DNA from: Chryseobacterium jejuense | GTDB lineage: Bacteria; Bacteroidota; Bacteroidia; Flavobacteriales; Weeksellaceae | Assembly (NCBI RefSeq): GCF_900100075.1 | Contig: NZ_FNEG01000003.1 | Span: 124,001 to 188,000 of the forward strand | DNA: 64,000 nt | Direction of reading: 5' to 3' | In this document: positions 8,449 through 17,886 of the stretch, piece by piece | Position numbering within the stretch: position 1 is the first letter of the stretch | Layout: each line of letters opens with the position of its first letter | Program-made: the position numbers and the translations under genes | Notes under the pieces: generated by a model | Database searches by the model: none | What the model saw: only the letters and a program-made list of their open reading frames with translations | What the model was told of the DNA's origin: nothing

Positions 8449-9087
8449 TTATTTAAATTTATGGGTCTGATTTTTATCTCCCAATCTCACAAGATCAACT
8501 GTATTTTTTATATTCAGTTTTTTATAAACCCTTGCCTTGTAAGTGCTCACGGTTGATAGGTGAAGGTTGAGCTCATTTGAAATCTCGATATTGCCATACC
8601 CTTTCACCAGTAAGTCGAATATTTCTTTTTCTCTTTCAGATAATATTTCAAGCGGGTTGATAGGAGTGTCTTTTTTAGCCGAAGAAACCAGTCTTTTTAC
8701 GATATCCTGGGAATAATAGGTTCCTGTTTCAAATATCTGTTCTACTGCTTCCAGAATATTATTTTCATCAGATAATTTATTAATGTACCCGTCTGCTCCT
8801 TCAATAATGTATTGTACCGCAATATCATTATCATACACTGAGAATACTAAAATTTTAAGGTTAGGCTGTATTGCTTTTAACTCACCAATCATGCTCAAAT
8901 ACTTACTTTCCGGCATATTGATATCTAGAATTAATAAATCAAAATGCTCAGCATATAGCTGCTCAGTGAGGTCTGTATAAGATTCTGCGCAGGAAATCTT
9001 TACATCTTTGTAATGTGACTCCAGAATAAGTGTGGTTCCTAATCTTACTACAAAATGATCATCTGCAATAATGATTTTTCTATCCAT
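8449..9087 (-). CDS. LuxR/NarL-type response regulator, copy 1
   Basis: The receiver domain spans residues 1-120 with acidic residues Asp9/Asp10 and phospho-acceptor Asp55 (LLILDINMPE). A C-terminal LuxR HTH runs from about 143 to 203 (LSEREKEIFDLLVKGYGN, then LHLSTVSTYKARVYKKL). It overlaps the upstream kinase gene by 8 bases, so the two are translationally coupled. Compared with copy 2 (17248-17886), about 5 substitutions occur in the first ~207 residues and only the last five residues differ freely. It is phosphorylated by the partner kinase and likely activates promoters. Candidate sites are the palindromes listed at 12151, 13154, 15558 and 20962. Confidence 0.9.
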   Translation of the reverse strand: MDRKIIIADDHFVVRLGTTLILESHYKDVKISCAESYTDLTEQLYAEHFDLLILDINMPESKYLSMIGELKAIQPNLKILVFSVYDNDIAVQYIIEGADGYINKLSDENNILEAVEQIFETGTYYSQDIVKRLVSSAKKDTPINPLEILSEREKEIFDLLVKGYGNIEISNELNLHLSTVSTYKARVYKKLNIKNTVDLVRLGDKNQTHKFK

Positions 9088-12067
9088 ATTTTTGTTTTTT
9101 TATTTTGATTGAAACAATTGTTCCCCTAGGTATATTGTTTTTAAATTCTATTTTCCCGTTAATCATCATGAGTAACTGAAGGATAAGGTGTAGCCCTAAG
9201 CTGTATTTCTGTAAAACCAGTTTTTCATTTTCAATATTGTTCTGCAGTTTTTCATAATATTTCATTTGTTCCTGGCTCATGCCTTTTCCTGTATCTCTTA
9301 CTTCCAGGAAAAAGATATGTTCATCTTCAATGGTAGACAGTTCTATGATCCCATTGGTGGTGTTTTTTATAGCATTGTCTATTAAGTTATGGATAATGAC
9401 AGCAATAACATTCTGGTTAATATTTGATTCAGTAGGGTCTTTCACATTATTGATAATACGGGTGTTCTGTTCCCTGGCTGCAACCTCGAAAAGAGTACTT
9501 TTATTTTCAATGACCTCAAAAAGATTATAGACTTCATTTTTTTTAGGAATATTATAAATTTCGGCATACTCTTTTAAGGTTTTAACGAAATTGTAGAATT
9601 CTATAGAAGATTTGTAAAAGCTTTCAAAATGCTTTTTTTGTATATAATGATCATGTTCATCGGTTTCGTATAATTTCTTGGCAGTGATTGATAAGAACTT
9701 TACTGGAGTGATAATGTCATGGCTTATAGTCTCTAATAGTTTTTTCTGCTGTACACTCTCTTTTCGTAACTGTTCTTTAGTATATTCAAGTTTTGAAACG
9801 GTTTTTGATAATTTCTGAGTTCTTATTTCAATGATTTTTTCAAGTTCCTTCTTTTTCAGTTGCTGCCTTCTCATTCTCAATCTTATCAGTTTTAATGTTA
9901 TAAGAGAGAGACATAAAACAAAGAAAAACTTAACGATGAATATTTGATAGAATAGATGTTGTACATTGATGTTGAGTGTTCTATAAATATAATTTCCCTT
10001 TGGAGATGTTAATACCCTTACCAAAAGCTGATACTGGCCCGGCTCTAGGTTCGATATATAATATTTACCATCCTTGTTTACTTTTTCCCATTTTTCATTG
10101 TTAGAGCCTTTCAATTTAGCTTCAATAATAAGGTTGGCCCTATTGGCGTAATAAGGTATGTCTATTAAAATCAAAGCTTTATAGAAATCATTTTCAAGAT
10201 TGATTGTATTCCCTTTTATATTGCTTTTGGGATCGTAGAATACAACTCTTTCCATAAAGAAGTTTTTGGGATAATAACTTCGTATTTTTTGCGGATTAAA
10301 AAATACCATTCCTTTCATAGAAGGCAAAACGAAATCTCTATTCGGAAGAATGGAGGAACTGGGAGAACATCCTCCATTAAATTCATTGGTATTAAACCCG
10401 TCTTCTTTACTGTATCTATAATAATACACTGGAGATTTTTGATCTTTAGAATAACTGAGCAGGTTATTTTTCAGTACTTTAAATAGCCCATTATTCGTGC
10501 TGATCCAGAAAAATCCTTTTTGATCTTCCAGAATGGTATGGGAGAATAGGAGATATCCATCTTTGTCTTCAGGCATTTTGATGAGCTGGCCATTTTTATA
10601 GAGAAAAAAGCCGCTTCCCTGGGTCATGATCCAAAAATTTCCATCACTTGTTTTTACAATCTCTCTAATATTTAGAGGCCTGGCAGATATTTTTCTGAGT
10701 TTGTAGGAAGGTGCTTCTATGATATATAAAGCATCCCTTGTTCCTACCATCCATTTATTATGACCATATTCATGTAAAGTAGTTACAATATTGGGGATAG
10801 CAAACTGTAAAATAGGGGTGGTGAAGCTGTCGTCTTTGTAGAAAACAAGTTGGGATCTTAATGAAGGGTCATGAAAAACAATAATATAATGACCATTAAG
10901 ATTCCAAGCATAAGAGGGGGTTTTTCTGAAATATAAATGTTCTTTTTTCGTGTAACCGGAGTTGCTGAAGAAACGAAGTAAAGACTGGTTATTTTGAACA
11001 ATTATATTTCTATGATCGTCATATAATAGGAAATATTTGCTGGAAGTCTTGAAGTGATATTGTTTTACCAGTTTGTTGTCATCGTATACATCTCCCGAAG
11101 AAGTTATTACTTTGTCATTTTCGAAAGGCAGTATTGAATAGAAAATATTCTCATAAGACGTATTTGATTTATTAACCACATGAAAATTATTAAACTTGAT
11201 GACATTCAACCCATCAGATAAAGTTCCCAGATATAGTTTGTTGTTTACTTCATCATGATAGATAGAGGAGAGCGAGTTTTTATTAAAATCATACTCTGCT
11301 ATTTTTTTTATGCTAAGGGTGTTTTGTTCATAGAATATTTTATATAAGCTATGATCCCGGATAATAAAAGACTGATTGTTGATTTGGCTCCAATACACTG
11401 TCATATCTTTTTTGAAAAAAATCTCAGGGGCGTCCAGATACGTTATTTTTTCACCGTTAATTGTAATCACTTTTTTCAGTGCCTTAGAAATAATGAAAAT
11501 GGTCTGGTCAAAACAGAAGGTTCCTAATATATAATCCTTACGAAGGTGCTTCAGGGTTTCAATTTTACGATCTTTGTATTGGATGGTGGCATCGTTCAGT
11601 AAATGATAGTAATTGTTTTTATCAAAATAGATAAAAAAGTCTTTACTATCAAGCTTCTCCAATATTCCGTTTTTTGTAAAAACTGAATGAGACTTACTTT
11701 CATACAACACTTTTTGTAAACAGTTTGACGGTTGGTTTAAGCTGCTGATATTCCTTTTAGAAATCAGTACCGTATTTTCATTATAAGCTGTTAAATTATA
11801 AATAGAATCTTTCTTTTTACTTCCAAAAAAAGAAGTAAATCTGTTATTTTTAAGGTTAAGATGGTTATAGGTAACAAAATTATATCCATCATAACGCACC
11901 AACCCGTTTTCTGTACTCAGCCAGATAAATCCGTAGTTGTCCTTAGTGATGTCTTTTACGCTGTTTTGGGGAAGTCCGTTATTCGTATCATACCATACAG
12001 CAGCTTGCTGACTATTAAAAAATTGTATGTTTATTAAAAATAAAAATAGAAGTGTTTTATAAAACAT
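9080..12067 (-). CDS. Propeller-sensor histidine kinase, copy 1
   Basis: This 995-aa membrane kinase has a signal peptide and a large periplasmic sensor of two-component propeller repeats (for example VKDITKDNYGFIWLSTENGL near residue 40). A Y_Y_Y-like beta domain follows, then one transmembrane segment (about 709-730), a coiled linker and a kinase core. Phospho-acceptor His783 lies in ISHDIITP. The N box is HNLIDN (about 893-898), G1 is RDTGKGM and G2 is SLGLHL. The receiver is encoded separately, unlike hybrid HTCS proteins. The sensor resembles polysaccharide-sensing HTCS proteins of Bacteroidota, but the ligand is unknown. Its catalytic part is nearly identical to copy 2 while the sensor and TM region have diverged. 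Confidence 0.88.
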   Translation of the reverse strand: MFYKTLLFLFLINIQFFNSQQAAVWYDTNNGLPQNSVKDITKDNYGFIWLSTENGLVRYDGYNFVTYNHLNLKNNRFTSFFGSKKKDSIYNLTAYNENTVLISKRNISSLNQPSNCLQKVLYESKSHSVFTKNGILEKLDSKDFFIYFDKNNYYHLLNDATIQYKDRKIETLKHLRKDYILGTFCFDQTIFIISKALKKVITINGEKITYLDAPEIFFKKDMTVYWSQINNQSFIIRDHSLYKIFYEQNTLSIKKIAEYDFNKNSLSSIYHDEVNNKLYLGTLSDGLNVIKFNNFHVVNKSNTSYENIFYSILPFENDKVITSSGDVYDDNKLVKQYHFKTSSKYFLLYDDHRNIIVQNNQSLLRFFSNSGYTKKEHLYFRKTPSYAWNLNGHYIIVFHDPSLRSQLVFYKDDSFTTPILQFAIPNIVTTLHEYGHNKWMVGTRDALYIIEAPSYKLRKISARPLNIREIVKTSDGNFWIMTQGSGFFLYKNGQLIKMPEDKDGYLLFSHTILEDQKGFFWISTNNGLFKVLKNNLLSYSKDQKSPVYYYRYSKEDGFNTNEFNGGCSPSSSILPNRDFVLPSMKGMVFFNPQKIRSYYPKNFFMERVVFYDPKSNIKGNTINLENDFYKALILIDIPYYANRANLIIEAKLKGSNNEKWEKVNKDGKYYISNLEPGQYQLLVRVLTSPKGNYIYRTLNINVQHLFYQIFIVKFFFVLCLSLITLKLIRLRMRRQQLKKKELEKIIEIRTQKLSKTVSKLEYTKEQLRKESVQQKKLLETISHDIITPVKFLSITAKKLYETDEHDHYIQKKHFESFYKSSIEFYNFVKTLKEYAEIYNIPKKNEVYNLFEVIENKSTLFEVAAREQNTRIINNVKDPTESNINQNVIAVIIHNLIDNAIKNTTNGIIELSTIEDEHIFFLEVRDTGKGMSQEQMKYYEKLQNNIENEKLVLQKYSLGLHLILQLLMMINGKIEFKNNIPRGTIVSIKIKKQKYG

Positions 12068-12150
12068 TTTTTAATGTTAGAAATGATAAATATGCTGATA
12101 ATGTAATCGTTTAAAGTTAGTACTATCTGGCAGTTGACTGAAAAATCAGA

Positions 12151-12168
12151 TATCGTTTTTAAACTACA
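12151..12168. promoter_or_regulatory. Candidate operator, kinase-1 promoter
   Basis: TATCGTT-TTTA-AACTACA lies 84-101 bases upstream of the kinase-1 start. The right arm is identical in four sites of this region. A further ATTACA starts 23 bases after the right arm (12185), the same offset as at the kinase-2 site. The rest of the 12068-12457 gap holds no gene. Confidence 0.45.
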
Positions 12169-12457
12169 GAAGATTAGATTTAAAATTACAGGTTATGTAG
12201 ATTATGGAAGTTTTACTCCATCTTTTTTTGATCAGATTTAAGAGTGTAATATTTTGTAAATGTGATATTTAAGTATGTTAATTTTAGCCCTGTTAAATAA
12301 ATGCGAAGTCTTTCGTTGTTACATAATTCTAGAGTGATTTTGAAAAGATCTTATTCTTATATTTTCTATTGCTATAAATACAGGAATAGCCTTACACAAA
12401 TGAAGATTAGATGAATAGAAACAGATGTAAATAAGAACAAGAAATAGGTATCAAAAT

Positions 12458-12871
12458 CTATTTCTCTTTATTATAAGTTTGTTCCATGCCAGAATTTCCT
12501 ATTAAAGACGTAACTGTTAACTGGTTGTTATCAAGCTTTTTGATAAGTAAGGTGTCAATGTCATTTGACATATTTTGCACTCCTTCAGTATGATACCATA
12601 GATAAAGAGTATCATGAGAAACCCTCCATTGATCATACAGTAAAGTATGCATATTTAATGATGAAGCAACTCCATTGTCATGAAGTTCAAAACCCTGTTT
12701 CTCTTTTTCCTGTCCGGGAATCGGTTGTAGCCATTTTCCTCTAAGTTCAGTGGTTTTGGCATCGGTGTTTAAGGATAGGTCTGAATTTTCCCCTGAACTT
12801 TTATTTTGAGAAGATGGATTACATGCTGTCAAAATACCAAGGGCAATGAGTGAAATAATCTTTTGTTTCAT
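12458..12871 (-). CDS. Lipocalin-like lipoprotein
   Basis: A lipobox (ILTAC, Cys16) and a Ser-rich linker lead to a small beta domain beginning LRGKWLQPIPGQ, with a GFELHDNGVA strand. This pattern resembles the lipocalin-like proteins annotated across Chryseobacterium. The 137-aa protein is probably membrane-anchored. It is divergent from the catalase gene, sharing a 489-bp intergenic region that contains the best palindromic candidate operator (13154-13171). No ligand can be inferred. Confidence 0.6.
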   Translation of the reverse strand: MKQKIISLIALGILTACNPSSQNKSSGENSDLSLNTDAKTTELRGKWLQPIPGQEKEKQGFELHDNGVASSLNMHTLLYDQWRVSHDTLYLWYHTEGVQNMSNDIDTLLIKKLDNNQLTVTSLIGNSGMEQTYNKEK

Positions 12872-13153
12872 ACAATGAGTATATGAGTGTTTTTTTATTT
12901 TGAAGTATTCGTCTTTTTTTACATCATCAGGTAATTATATTTCAAAAAAGATAAGCCGCATAGACCTATCTTTAATAACTGCTGATGTTCGAAGTTTCTA
13001 CTTTTTAGCAATTAAGTTAATATGAAATATTAATGCTGCTGATTTTCTTAAACGAAATTATTCGAGTGTTTTTTAGGGGATTGCCCAGTTTTTTTCGCCA
13101 TGTTTTAATTCAGCAAAATTATGTAAATCCTTGGTAAAATAAATTATTAATAC

Positions 13154-13171
13154 TGTAGTTATAAAACTACA
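13154..13171. promoter_or_regulatory. Perfect palindromic candidate operator
   Basis: TGTAGTT-ATAA-AACTACA is a perfect 7-bp inverted repeat with a 4-base spacer. It lies between the divergent lipocalin gene and catalase, 190 bases upstream of the catalase ATG. It is the strongest of four similar sites near the duplicated two-component systems. Confidence 0.55.
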
Positions 13172-13332
13172 TGAAGCACAATTTTAATTGTCGGACTTCT
13201 TTTTGGATTTCTATTTTAGAATTTCTATTATATTAAAAATAGTAGATAATATCTATTGAATAAATTTTATTGATAGATTTAATAAATTATCTGAATTGAA
13301 TTTATTGAGATGAAACCACGAAGTCATCTTTC

Positions 13333-13340
13333 TATATTTG
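13333..13340 (+). promoter_or_regulatory. Catalase -7 element
   Basis: TATATTTG matches the Bacteroidota -7 consensus, 20 bases before the ATG at 13361. No good -33 TTG sits at the usual spacing, so an activator may be needed. Confidence 0.5.
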
Positions 13341-13360
13341 CCCCACTATAAATAAAAATT

Positions 13361-14884
13361 ATGAAAAAAAATGTGTTTTTAGCTGGGATTCTTATTACCT
13401 CTACGGTCTTTTCTCAACAACTTACGACGAACACCGGAAGTCCTGTGGGAGATAATCAAAACTCTAAAACGGTAGGGAATAACGGACCGGTTTTATTGGA
13501 AGATATTCATTTAATTGAAAAGTTAGCGGCTTTTGACAGGGAGAGAACTCCGGAAAGGGTAGTACACGCCAGAGGGGCTGGTGCTTTCGGAGAATTTGTT
13601 GCGGATGCTGATTTTTCAGACGTTACAATGGCAGATTTTCTATCCAAAGCAGGCAAAAAGACACCTTTGTTGGTGAGGTTTTCTACAGTAGTCCATCAGC
13701 AGGGGTCTCCGGAGACCTTTAGAGATCCACGAGGGTTTGCAGTTAAATTTTATACAGATCAGGGAAATTACGATTTGGTAGGAAATAATTTACCGGTGTT
13801 TTTCATTAGAGATGCAATTAAGTTTCCTGATATGGTACACGCATTTAAACCATCTCCGGTTACTAATAATGCTTCCGATAATAATCGTGTATTTGATTTT
13901 ATGTCTAATATTCCCGAAGCTACTCATATGTTAACCTGGTTGTTTTCTGATTATGGGATTCCTGCCAATTACAGGGAAATGCAGGGCAATGGCGTGCATG
14001 CTTTTAAATGGGTGAATGCAAAAGGAGAAGTCACTTATGTGAAATATAAATGGATTCCAAAACAAGGTGAAAAGAATCTTACGCAGGAAGAAGCAGATAA
14101 AATTCAATCTATACAAATTGAGTATGCTACCAGAGATCTGTATAATTCTATCCAGAATAAAAACTTTCCAAAATGGGATTTATACGTACAGATGCTGAAA
14201 AAGGATGATTTTGAAAAACTTGATTTCAATCCGGTTGATGTAACCAAAGTATGGCCGGAATCTATTGCAAAGTCTGTTAAGGCTGGAACAATGACTCTTA
14301 ACCAAAACCCAACAAATTATTTTCAACAGATAGAACAGGCTGCTTTTTCGCCAGGGACTCTTGTTCCAGGAATTGAGCCGTCAGAAGATAAGCTGTTGCA
14401 GGGAAGGCTTTTTTCTTATTTTGATACCCAGAGACACAGAATTGGAGGAAATTTCCAACAGCTACCCGTTAATGCTGCAAAAGCTGATGTAATGACCTAT
14501 AACCAAAACGGCTACATGTCTATGAGAACTCAGACTGGGGAAGTGAACTATCAGCCTTCAGTGGCTAGGCCTGAAGTTACTGAAAATAAAAAGTTCAAAT
14601 ATTCTCAAACTGTTTTTCCTGCAGGTACATCAACAGTACAGGAGAAAATAGATAAGGAAAATAATTTTAAACAGGCCGGAGAGCTTTACAGGTCTTTCTC
14701 TAAAAAAGATCAGGATAATCTGATTAAAAATCTTGGAACTGCTCTGAGTGGTGTGGAGAATAAGAAAGTAGTAGCTAAAATGATCTCTTACTTCTATCAG
14801 GCAGATGCTAACTATGGAAAAAGATTGGCCCAATATATTAAAATGGACCGTCAGCAACTGGAATCTTTATTATCTTCAAAATAA
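13361..14884 (+). CDS. katA: Secreted heme catalase
   Basis: This 507-aa monofunctional catalase converts hydrogen peroxide to water and oxygen. An export signal occupies residues 1-19 (FSQ end). The distal His69 sits in VVHARGAGAFG, the conserved GNN near residue 142 precedes LPVFFIRD, and the proximal heme Tyr353 is in RLFSYFDTQRHR. The enzyme is predicted to act in the periplasm or outside the cell. The ankyrin gene follows 5 bases later, an arrangement that recalls Pseudomonas katB-ankB, where the ankyrin protein supports catalase function. A palindromic operator and a -7 element lie upstream. Confidence 0.93.
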   Translation: MKKNVFLAGILITSTVFSQQLTTNTGSPVGDNQNSKTVGNNGPVLLEDIHLIEKLAAFDRERTPERVVHARGAGAFGEFVADADFSDVTMADFLSKAGKKTPLLVRFSTVVHQQGSPETFRDPRGFAVKFYTDQGNYDLVGNNLPVFFIRDAIKFPDMVHAFKPSPVTNNASDNNRVFDFMSNIPEATHMLTWLFSDYGIPANYREMQGNGVHAFKWVNAKGEVTYVKYKWIPKQGEKNLTQEEADKIQSIQIEYATRDLYNSIQNKNFPKWDLYVQMLKKDDFEKLDFNPVDVTKVWPESIAKSVKAGTMTLNQNPTNYFQQIEQAAFSPGTLVPGIEPSEDKLLQGRLFSYFDTQRHRIGGNFQQLPVNAAKADVMTYNQNGYMSMRTQTGEVNYQPSVARPEVTENKKFKYSQTVFPAGTSTVQEKIDKENNFKQAGELYRSFSKKDQDNLIKNLGTALSGVENKKVVAKMISYFYQADANYGKRLAQYIKMDRQQLESLLSSK

Positions 14885-14889
14885 GAATA

Positions 14890-15393
14890 ATGAAATATTT
14901 CATCTCTGCCATTATGATACTTTTGGCAATCTGCAAAACGAATGCACAAGACATTTTTTCTAATGCAAAGACTGGAAATGTAGAAGAAATTTCTAAGTTT
15001 AAAAAAGAAATTAACGCTAAGAATGCTGAAGGTTATACTCCTCTTATTCTGGCTGTATACCATAATCATTATACCGCAACCAAATGGCTGCTTGAAAATG
15101 GAGCTCAGCCTGATCTGCAGGATCAAAGCGGTAATACTGCATTAATGGGGGCAACATTTAAAGGGTACAAAGAAATGATCTCATTATTAATTTCCTATAA
15201 AGCGAATATGAATATGAAGAATTATAATGAGGCCACCGCTCTTATTTATGCAGCTGTTTTCAGCAAAACAGACATCATCAAACTGCTCTTAGAAAATGGA
15301 GCAGATAAGAATGCGAAGGATAACAGAGGAAATACAGCCTTGAAACATGCTCAGATGCAAAATAATGAAGAAGCTGTAAAGTTGCTTCAATGA
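14890..15393 (+). CDS. Secreted ankyrin-repeat protein, catalase partner
   Basis: A signal peptide (about 1-20, ending TNAQ) is followed by four to five ankyrin repeats: GYTPLILAVYHNHYTATKWL, GNTALMGATFKGYKEMISLL, EATALIYAAVFSKTDIIKLL and GNTALKHAQ. The 167-aa protein is encoded 5 bases after katA and ends before a strong terminator, so the two form an operon. By analogy with AnkB it may stabilise or protect the exported catalase. That is inference. Confidence 0.85.
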   Translation: MKYFISAIMILLAICKTNAQDIFSNAKTGNVEEISKFKKEINAKNAEGYTPLILAVYHNHYTATKWLLENGAQPDLQDQSGNTALMGATFKGYKEMISLLISYKANMNMKNYNEATALIYAAVFSKTDIIKLLLENGADKNAKDNRGNTALKHAQMQNNEEAVKLLQ

Positions 15394-15441
15394 TGATTAA
15401 TCGTCAATAATAAGTTGGTTATTTACTAATTTTAAATACAT

Positions 15442-15476
15442 AATCCCTCTTTTCGATTTGATAAGAGGGATTTTTT
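15442..15476 (+). terminator. Terminator of the katA-ankyrin operon
   Basis: A perfect 10-bp stem, AATCCCTCTT (15442-15451) with AAGAGGGATT (15463-15472), is followed by a T run. Confidence 0.88.
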
Positions 15477-15557
15477 GTGATAGAGCTTCCCTCCACGTAT
15501 ATGGGAGATGAAATACTATTATCATAGTTATTTTTTTCTATCAGCAACAATTCTTTT

Positions 15558-15575
15558 TGTAATTTTTAAACTACA
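15558..15575. promoter_or_regulatory. Candidate operator upstream of the 15997 gene
   Basis: TGTAATT-TTTA-AACTACA matches the perfect catalase palindrome at all but one arm position. It is 75 bases upstream of a TAAATTTG -7 element (15650-15657), although the ATG is 422 bases away. Confidence 0.5.
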
Positions 15576-15649
15576 TCAGCAGGACAAAATACTATAAGGG
15601 TGACGGTTTGTTTTTACATGTATAAATTTAATTTTTACATTTCATATTC

Positions 15650-15892
15650 TAAATTTGTACCGTTAAAAGTTAATTAATTCAATACGTAAGAAATAGAAGA
15701 ATTATCTAGCCGGCAATGATGAAAATACAAATAAAAAAATATTATTTAAAATCCCCAGGTAGTAACAAAAAAATTCGATAGAACTATATTTTATATAAGA
15801 CTGAATTTCCTTTTGATAAGGAATTCAATTCTACTTGTTAATTCTTAAACCGTATTTTCTATATTTTTCGTTTAGCCTCCTTCAGTAAGGAG
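15650..15892 (+). promoter_or_regulatory. Promoter and long leader with hairpin
   Basis: TAAATTTG (15650-15657) is a good -7 element. Transcription from about 15663 would give a leader of over 300 nt before 15997. The leader contains a hairpin, CTCCTT (15877-15882) with AAGGAG (15887-15892), followed by TGTTTTTCC, which could act as a weak terminator or attenuator. No gene is seen in 15477-15996. Confidence 0.4.
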
Positions 15893-15996
15893 AGTGTTTT
15901 TCCTTGCTTTATATCAACCGGTACAAGTGGGATCTGTGAGGCACATCTATTTACTCTTCTAATATTTTTCACTTTTAAAATACTAAAATTAAGGCA

Positions 15997-17133
15997 ATGA
16001 GAAAAAATGTAACAACTTTATTAACAGCAATCTTTTTGGGTATGTCTGCAAGCATTTTTGCACAGACTGCAGGAGTTGGGATTGATACTACAACCCCAAA
16101 TTCTACATTGGATGTTCATGGAAAACTTGGACCTACTGATATTGATGGGCTTCAGGCACCCAGACTTACCAGAGCACAGCTTTCTGCTAAAGGTAATACG
16201 CTTTATGGAACTAATCAGAAAGGAGCATTGGTATATATTACCGATATATCAGCAGGGGATAATGTAGGACCAAGACTTAATATTGACAGTATTGGGTATT
16301 ATTATTTTGATGGTACAGTATGGCAAAAACTGATCTATAATAATATTTATAATGCAGACGGAACTCTTACCAGTACCCGAACTGTTACTCAAAATGGTAA
16401 AGATTTAAAATTTGTAAATCAGCAGACTACAACCATTAATAATAGCAGTGGCTTGGGAATTGTTCAGGATTCCGGTATAGGGACAAGAACTTCAATGGGG
16501 TTTTCTAATGGAGGAGCATATTCCTTATTTATATTTTGTGATACCAACTCTGCTGCACAGATTAAGGCTGCTGGAAACAGTACTTCTCTTTCTTTAGGAA
16601 CGGCGAATACAGTTACTCCTACTGGAATTGATTTTACAACAACACCCAGTGCAGGTGCTTTAGGACAGGTGCAAATGAAGATGTCTCCAGCAGGGAATGT
16701 AACTACTATGAAGAATTTAGCTGTAGGATATACTACTGAGCCTACTTTCGGTTCTGAAAAATTAAGCGTGAACGGAAGTATCAAAACAGCTGCAGCTACT
16801 TATCCTGATTATGTTTTTGACCAGTATTTCGATGGTACATCAAGCATTAATTCAAACTATACGTTCTCCAGTATATATGATACGGAAAAGTTTATCCAGC
16901 AAAATAAACACTTACCGGGAGTAACTTCTATTAAGGAATTGGAAAAAACGGAAGATGGATATTCTTTTGACCTTACCAAATTGTCTACCCAAACTCTGGA
17001 AAAAGTAGAAGAATTGTATTTACATATTATAGAACAGCAAAAGCAGATTGATCTGCAAAAAAAACAAATTGATACGCTTCTTAAGATAACCGATCAATTA
17101 CAGAAAAAGAATAAATCAAAAAGGTATAAATAA
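15997..17133 (+). CDS. Secreted surface protein, tail-fibre-like module
   Basis: A signal peptide (MRKNVTTLL to about residue 23, ending FAQ) precedes the module GVGIDTTTPNSTLDVHG common in secreted Bacteroidota proteins. A glycine/threonine-rich beta region follows. The C-terminal part reads EKFIQQNKHLPGVTSIKELE and ends in a coiled coil (KVEELYLHIIEQQKQIDLQK). That C-terminal block resembles a shortened endosialidase-chaperone-like region seen in many Flavobacteriia proteins. It is probably exported and oligomeric, but the function is unknown. It lies between the two duplicated two-component systems and has a long leader with a candidate operator. A convergent terminator follows. Confidence 0.7.
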   Translation: MRKNVTTLLTAIFLGMSASIFAQTAGVGIDTTTPNSTLDVHGKLGPTDIDGLQAPRLTRAQLSAKGNTLYGTNQKGALVYITDISAGDNVGPRLNIDSIGYYYFDGTVWQKLIYNNIYNADGTLTSTRTVTQNGKDLKFVNQQTTTINNSSGLGIVQDSGIGTRTSMGFSNGGAYSLFIFCDTNSAAQIKAAGNSTSLSLGTANTVTPTGIDFTTTPSAGALGQVQMKMSPAGNVTTMKNLAVGYTTEPTFGSEKLSVNGSIKTAAATYPDYVFDQYFDGTSSINSNYTFSSIYDTEKFIQQNKHLPGVTSIKELEKTEDGYSFDLTKLSTQTLEKVEELYLHIIEQQKQIDLQKKQIDTLLKITDQLQKKNKSKRYK

Positions 17134-17166
17134 CTTTACGATTCTTATAGAATACAGATGATTGAA

Positions 17167-17191
17167 AACGGAATATTTATTCCGTTTTTTT
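17167..17191. terminator. Bidirectional terminator
   Basis: AACGGAA (17167-17173) pairs with TTCCGTT (17180-17186). T runs follow on both strands. It separates the convergent 15997 gene and the second response regulator. Confidence 0.75.
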
Positions 17192-17247
17192 GTGTTTTAA
17201 AAGTTGAAAATATGGATAATGATGGGTCATTTTTTACACCGTTTTAA

Positions 17248-17886
17248 TTAACTCTTCGGATATCCCTGATTTTTATCTGCCAGTCTCACAAGATCAACTG
17301 CGTTCTTAATGTTCAACTTTTTATAAACCCTTGCCTTGTAAGTGCTCACTGTTGAGAGGTGAAGATTGAGCTCGTTTGAGATTTCGATATTTCCATACCC
17401 TTTCACCAGTAAGTCGAATATTTCTTTCTCTCTTTCTGATAATATTTCAAGTGGATTAATCGGAGTATCTTTTTTCGCTGAAGAAACCAGTTTTTTTACG
17501 ATATCCTGGGAATAATAGGTTCCTGTTTCAAATATCTGTTCTACCGCTTCCAGAATATTATTTTCATCAGATAATTTATTAATGTACCCGTCTGCTCCTT
17601 CAATGATGTATTGTACCGCAATATCATTGTCATACACTGAGAATACTAAAATTTTAAGACTGGGCTGTATTGTTTTTAGTTCTCCAATCATGCTCAAATA
17701 CTTACTTTCCGGCATATTGATATCCAGAATTAATAAATCAAAATGCTCAGCATATAGCTGCTCGGTGAGGTCTGTATAAGATTCTGCGCAGGAAATCTTT
17801 ACATCTTTGTAATGTGACTCCAGAATAAGTGTGGTTCCTAATCTTACTACAAAATGATCGTCTGCAATAATGATTTTTCTATCCAT
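17248..17886 (-). CDS. LuxR/NarL-type response regulator, copy 2
   Basis: This regulator matches copy 1 at 8449-9087 nearly residue for residue: phospho-acceptor Asp55, the LuxR HTH at about 143-203, and an 8-base overlap with the kinase gene. It differs at about five positions before the unrelated last five residues (GYPKS here, THKFK there). The recognition helix region (LHLSTVSTYKARVYKKL) is identical, so both regulators should bind the same DNA sites. Cross-regulation between the two systems is therefore expected unless kinase specificity separates them. Confidence 0.9.
   Translation of the reverse strand: MDRKIIIADDHFVVRLGTTLILESHYKDVKISCAESYTDLTEQLYAEHFDLLILDINMPESKYLSMIGELKTIQPSLKILVFSVYDNDIAVQYIIEGADGYINKLSDENNILEAVEQIFETGTYYSQDIVKKLVSSAKKDTPINPLEILSEREKEIFDLLVKGYGNIEISNELNLHLSTVSTYKARVYKKLNIKNAVDLVRLADKNQGYPKS

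Noticed and set aside
8341..8556. Plus-strand 71-codon frame
   Set aside because: Its second half runs antisense to the response regulator gene, and the first half has no promoter or family signal.
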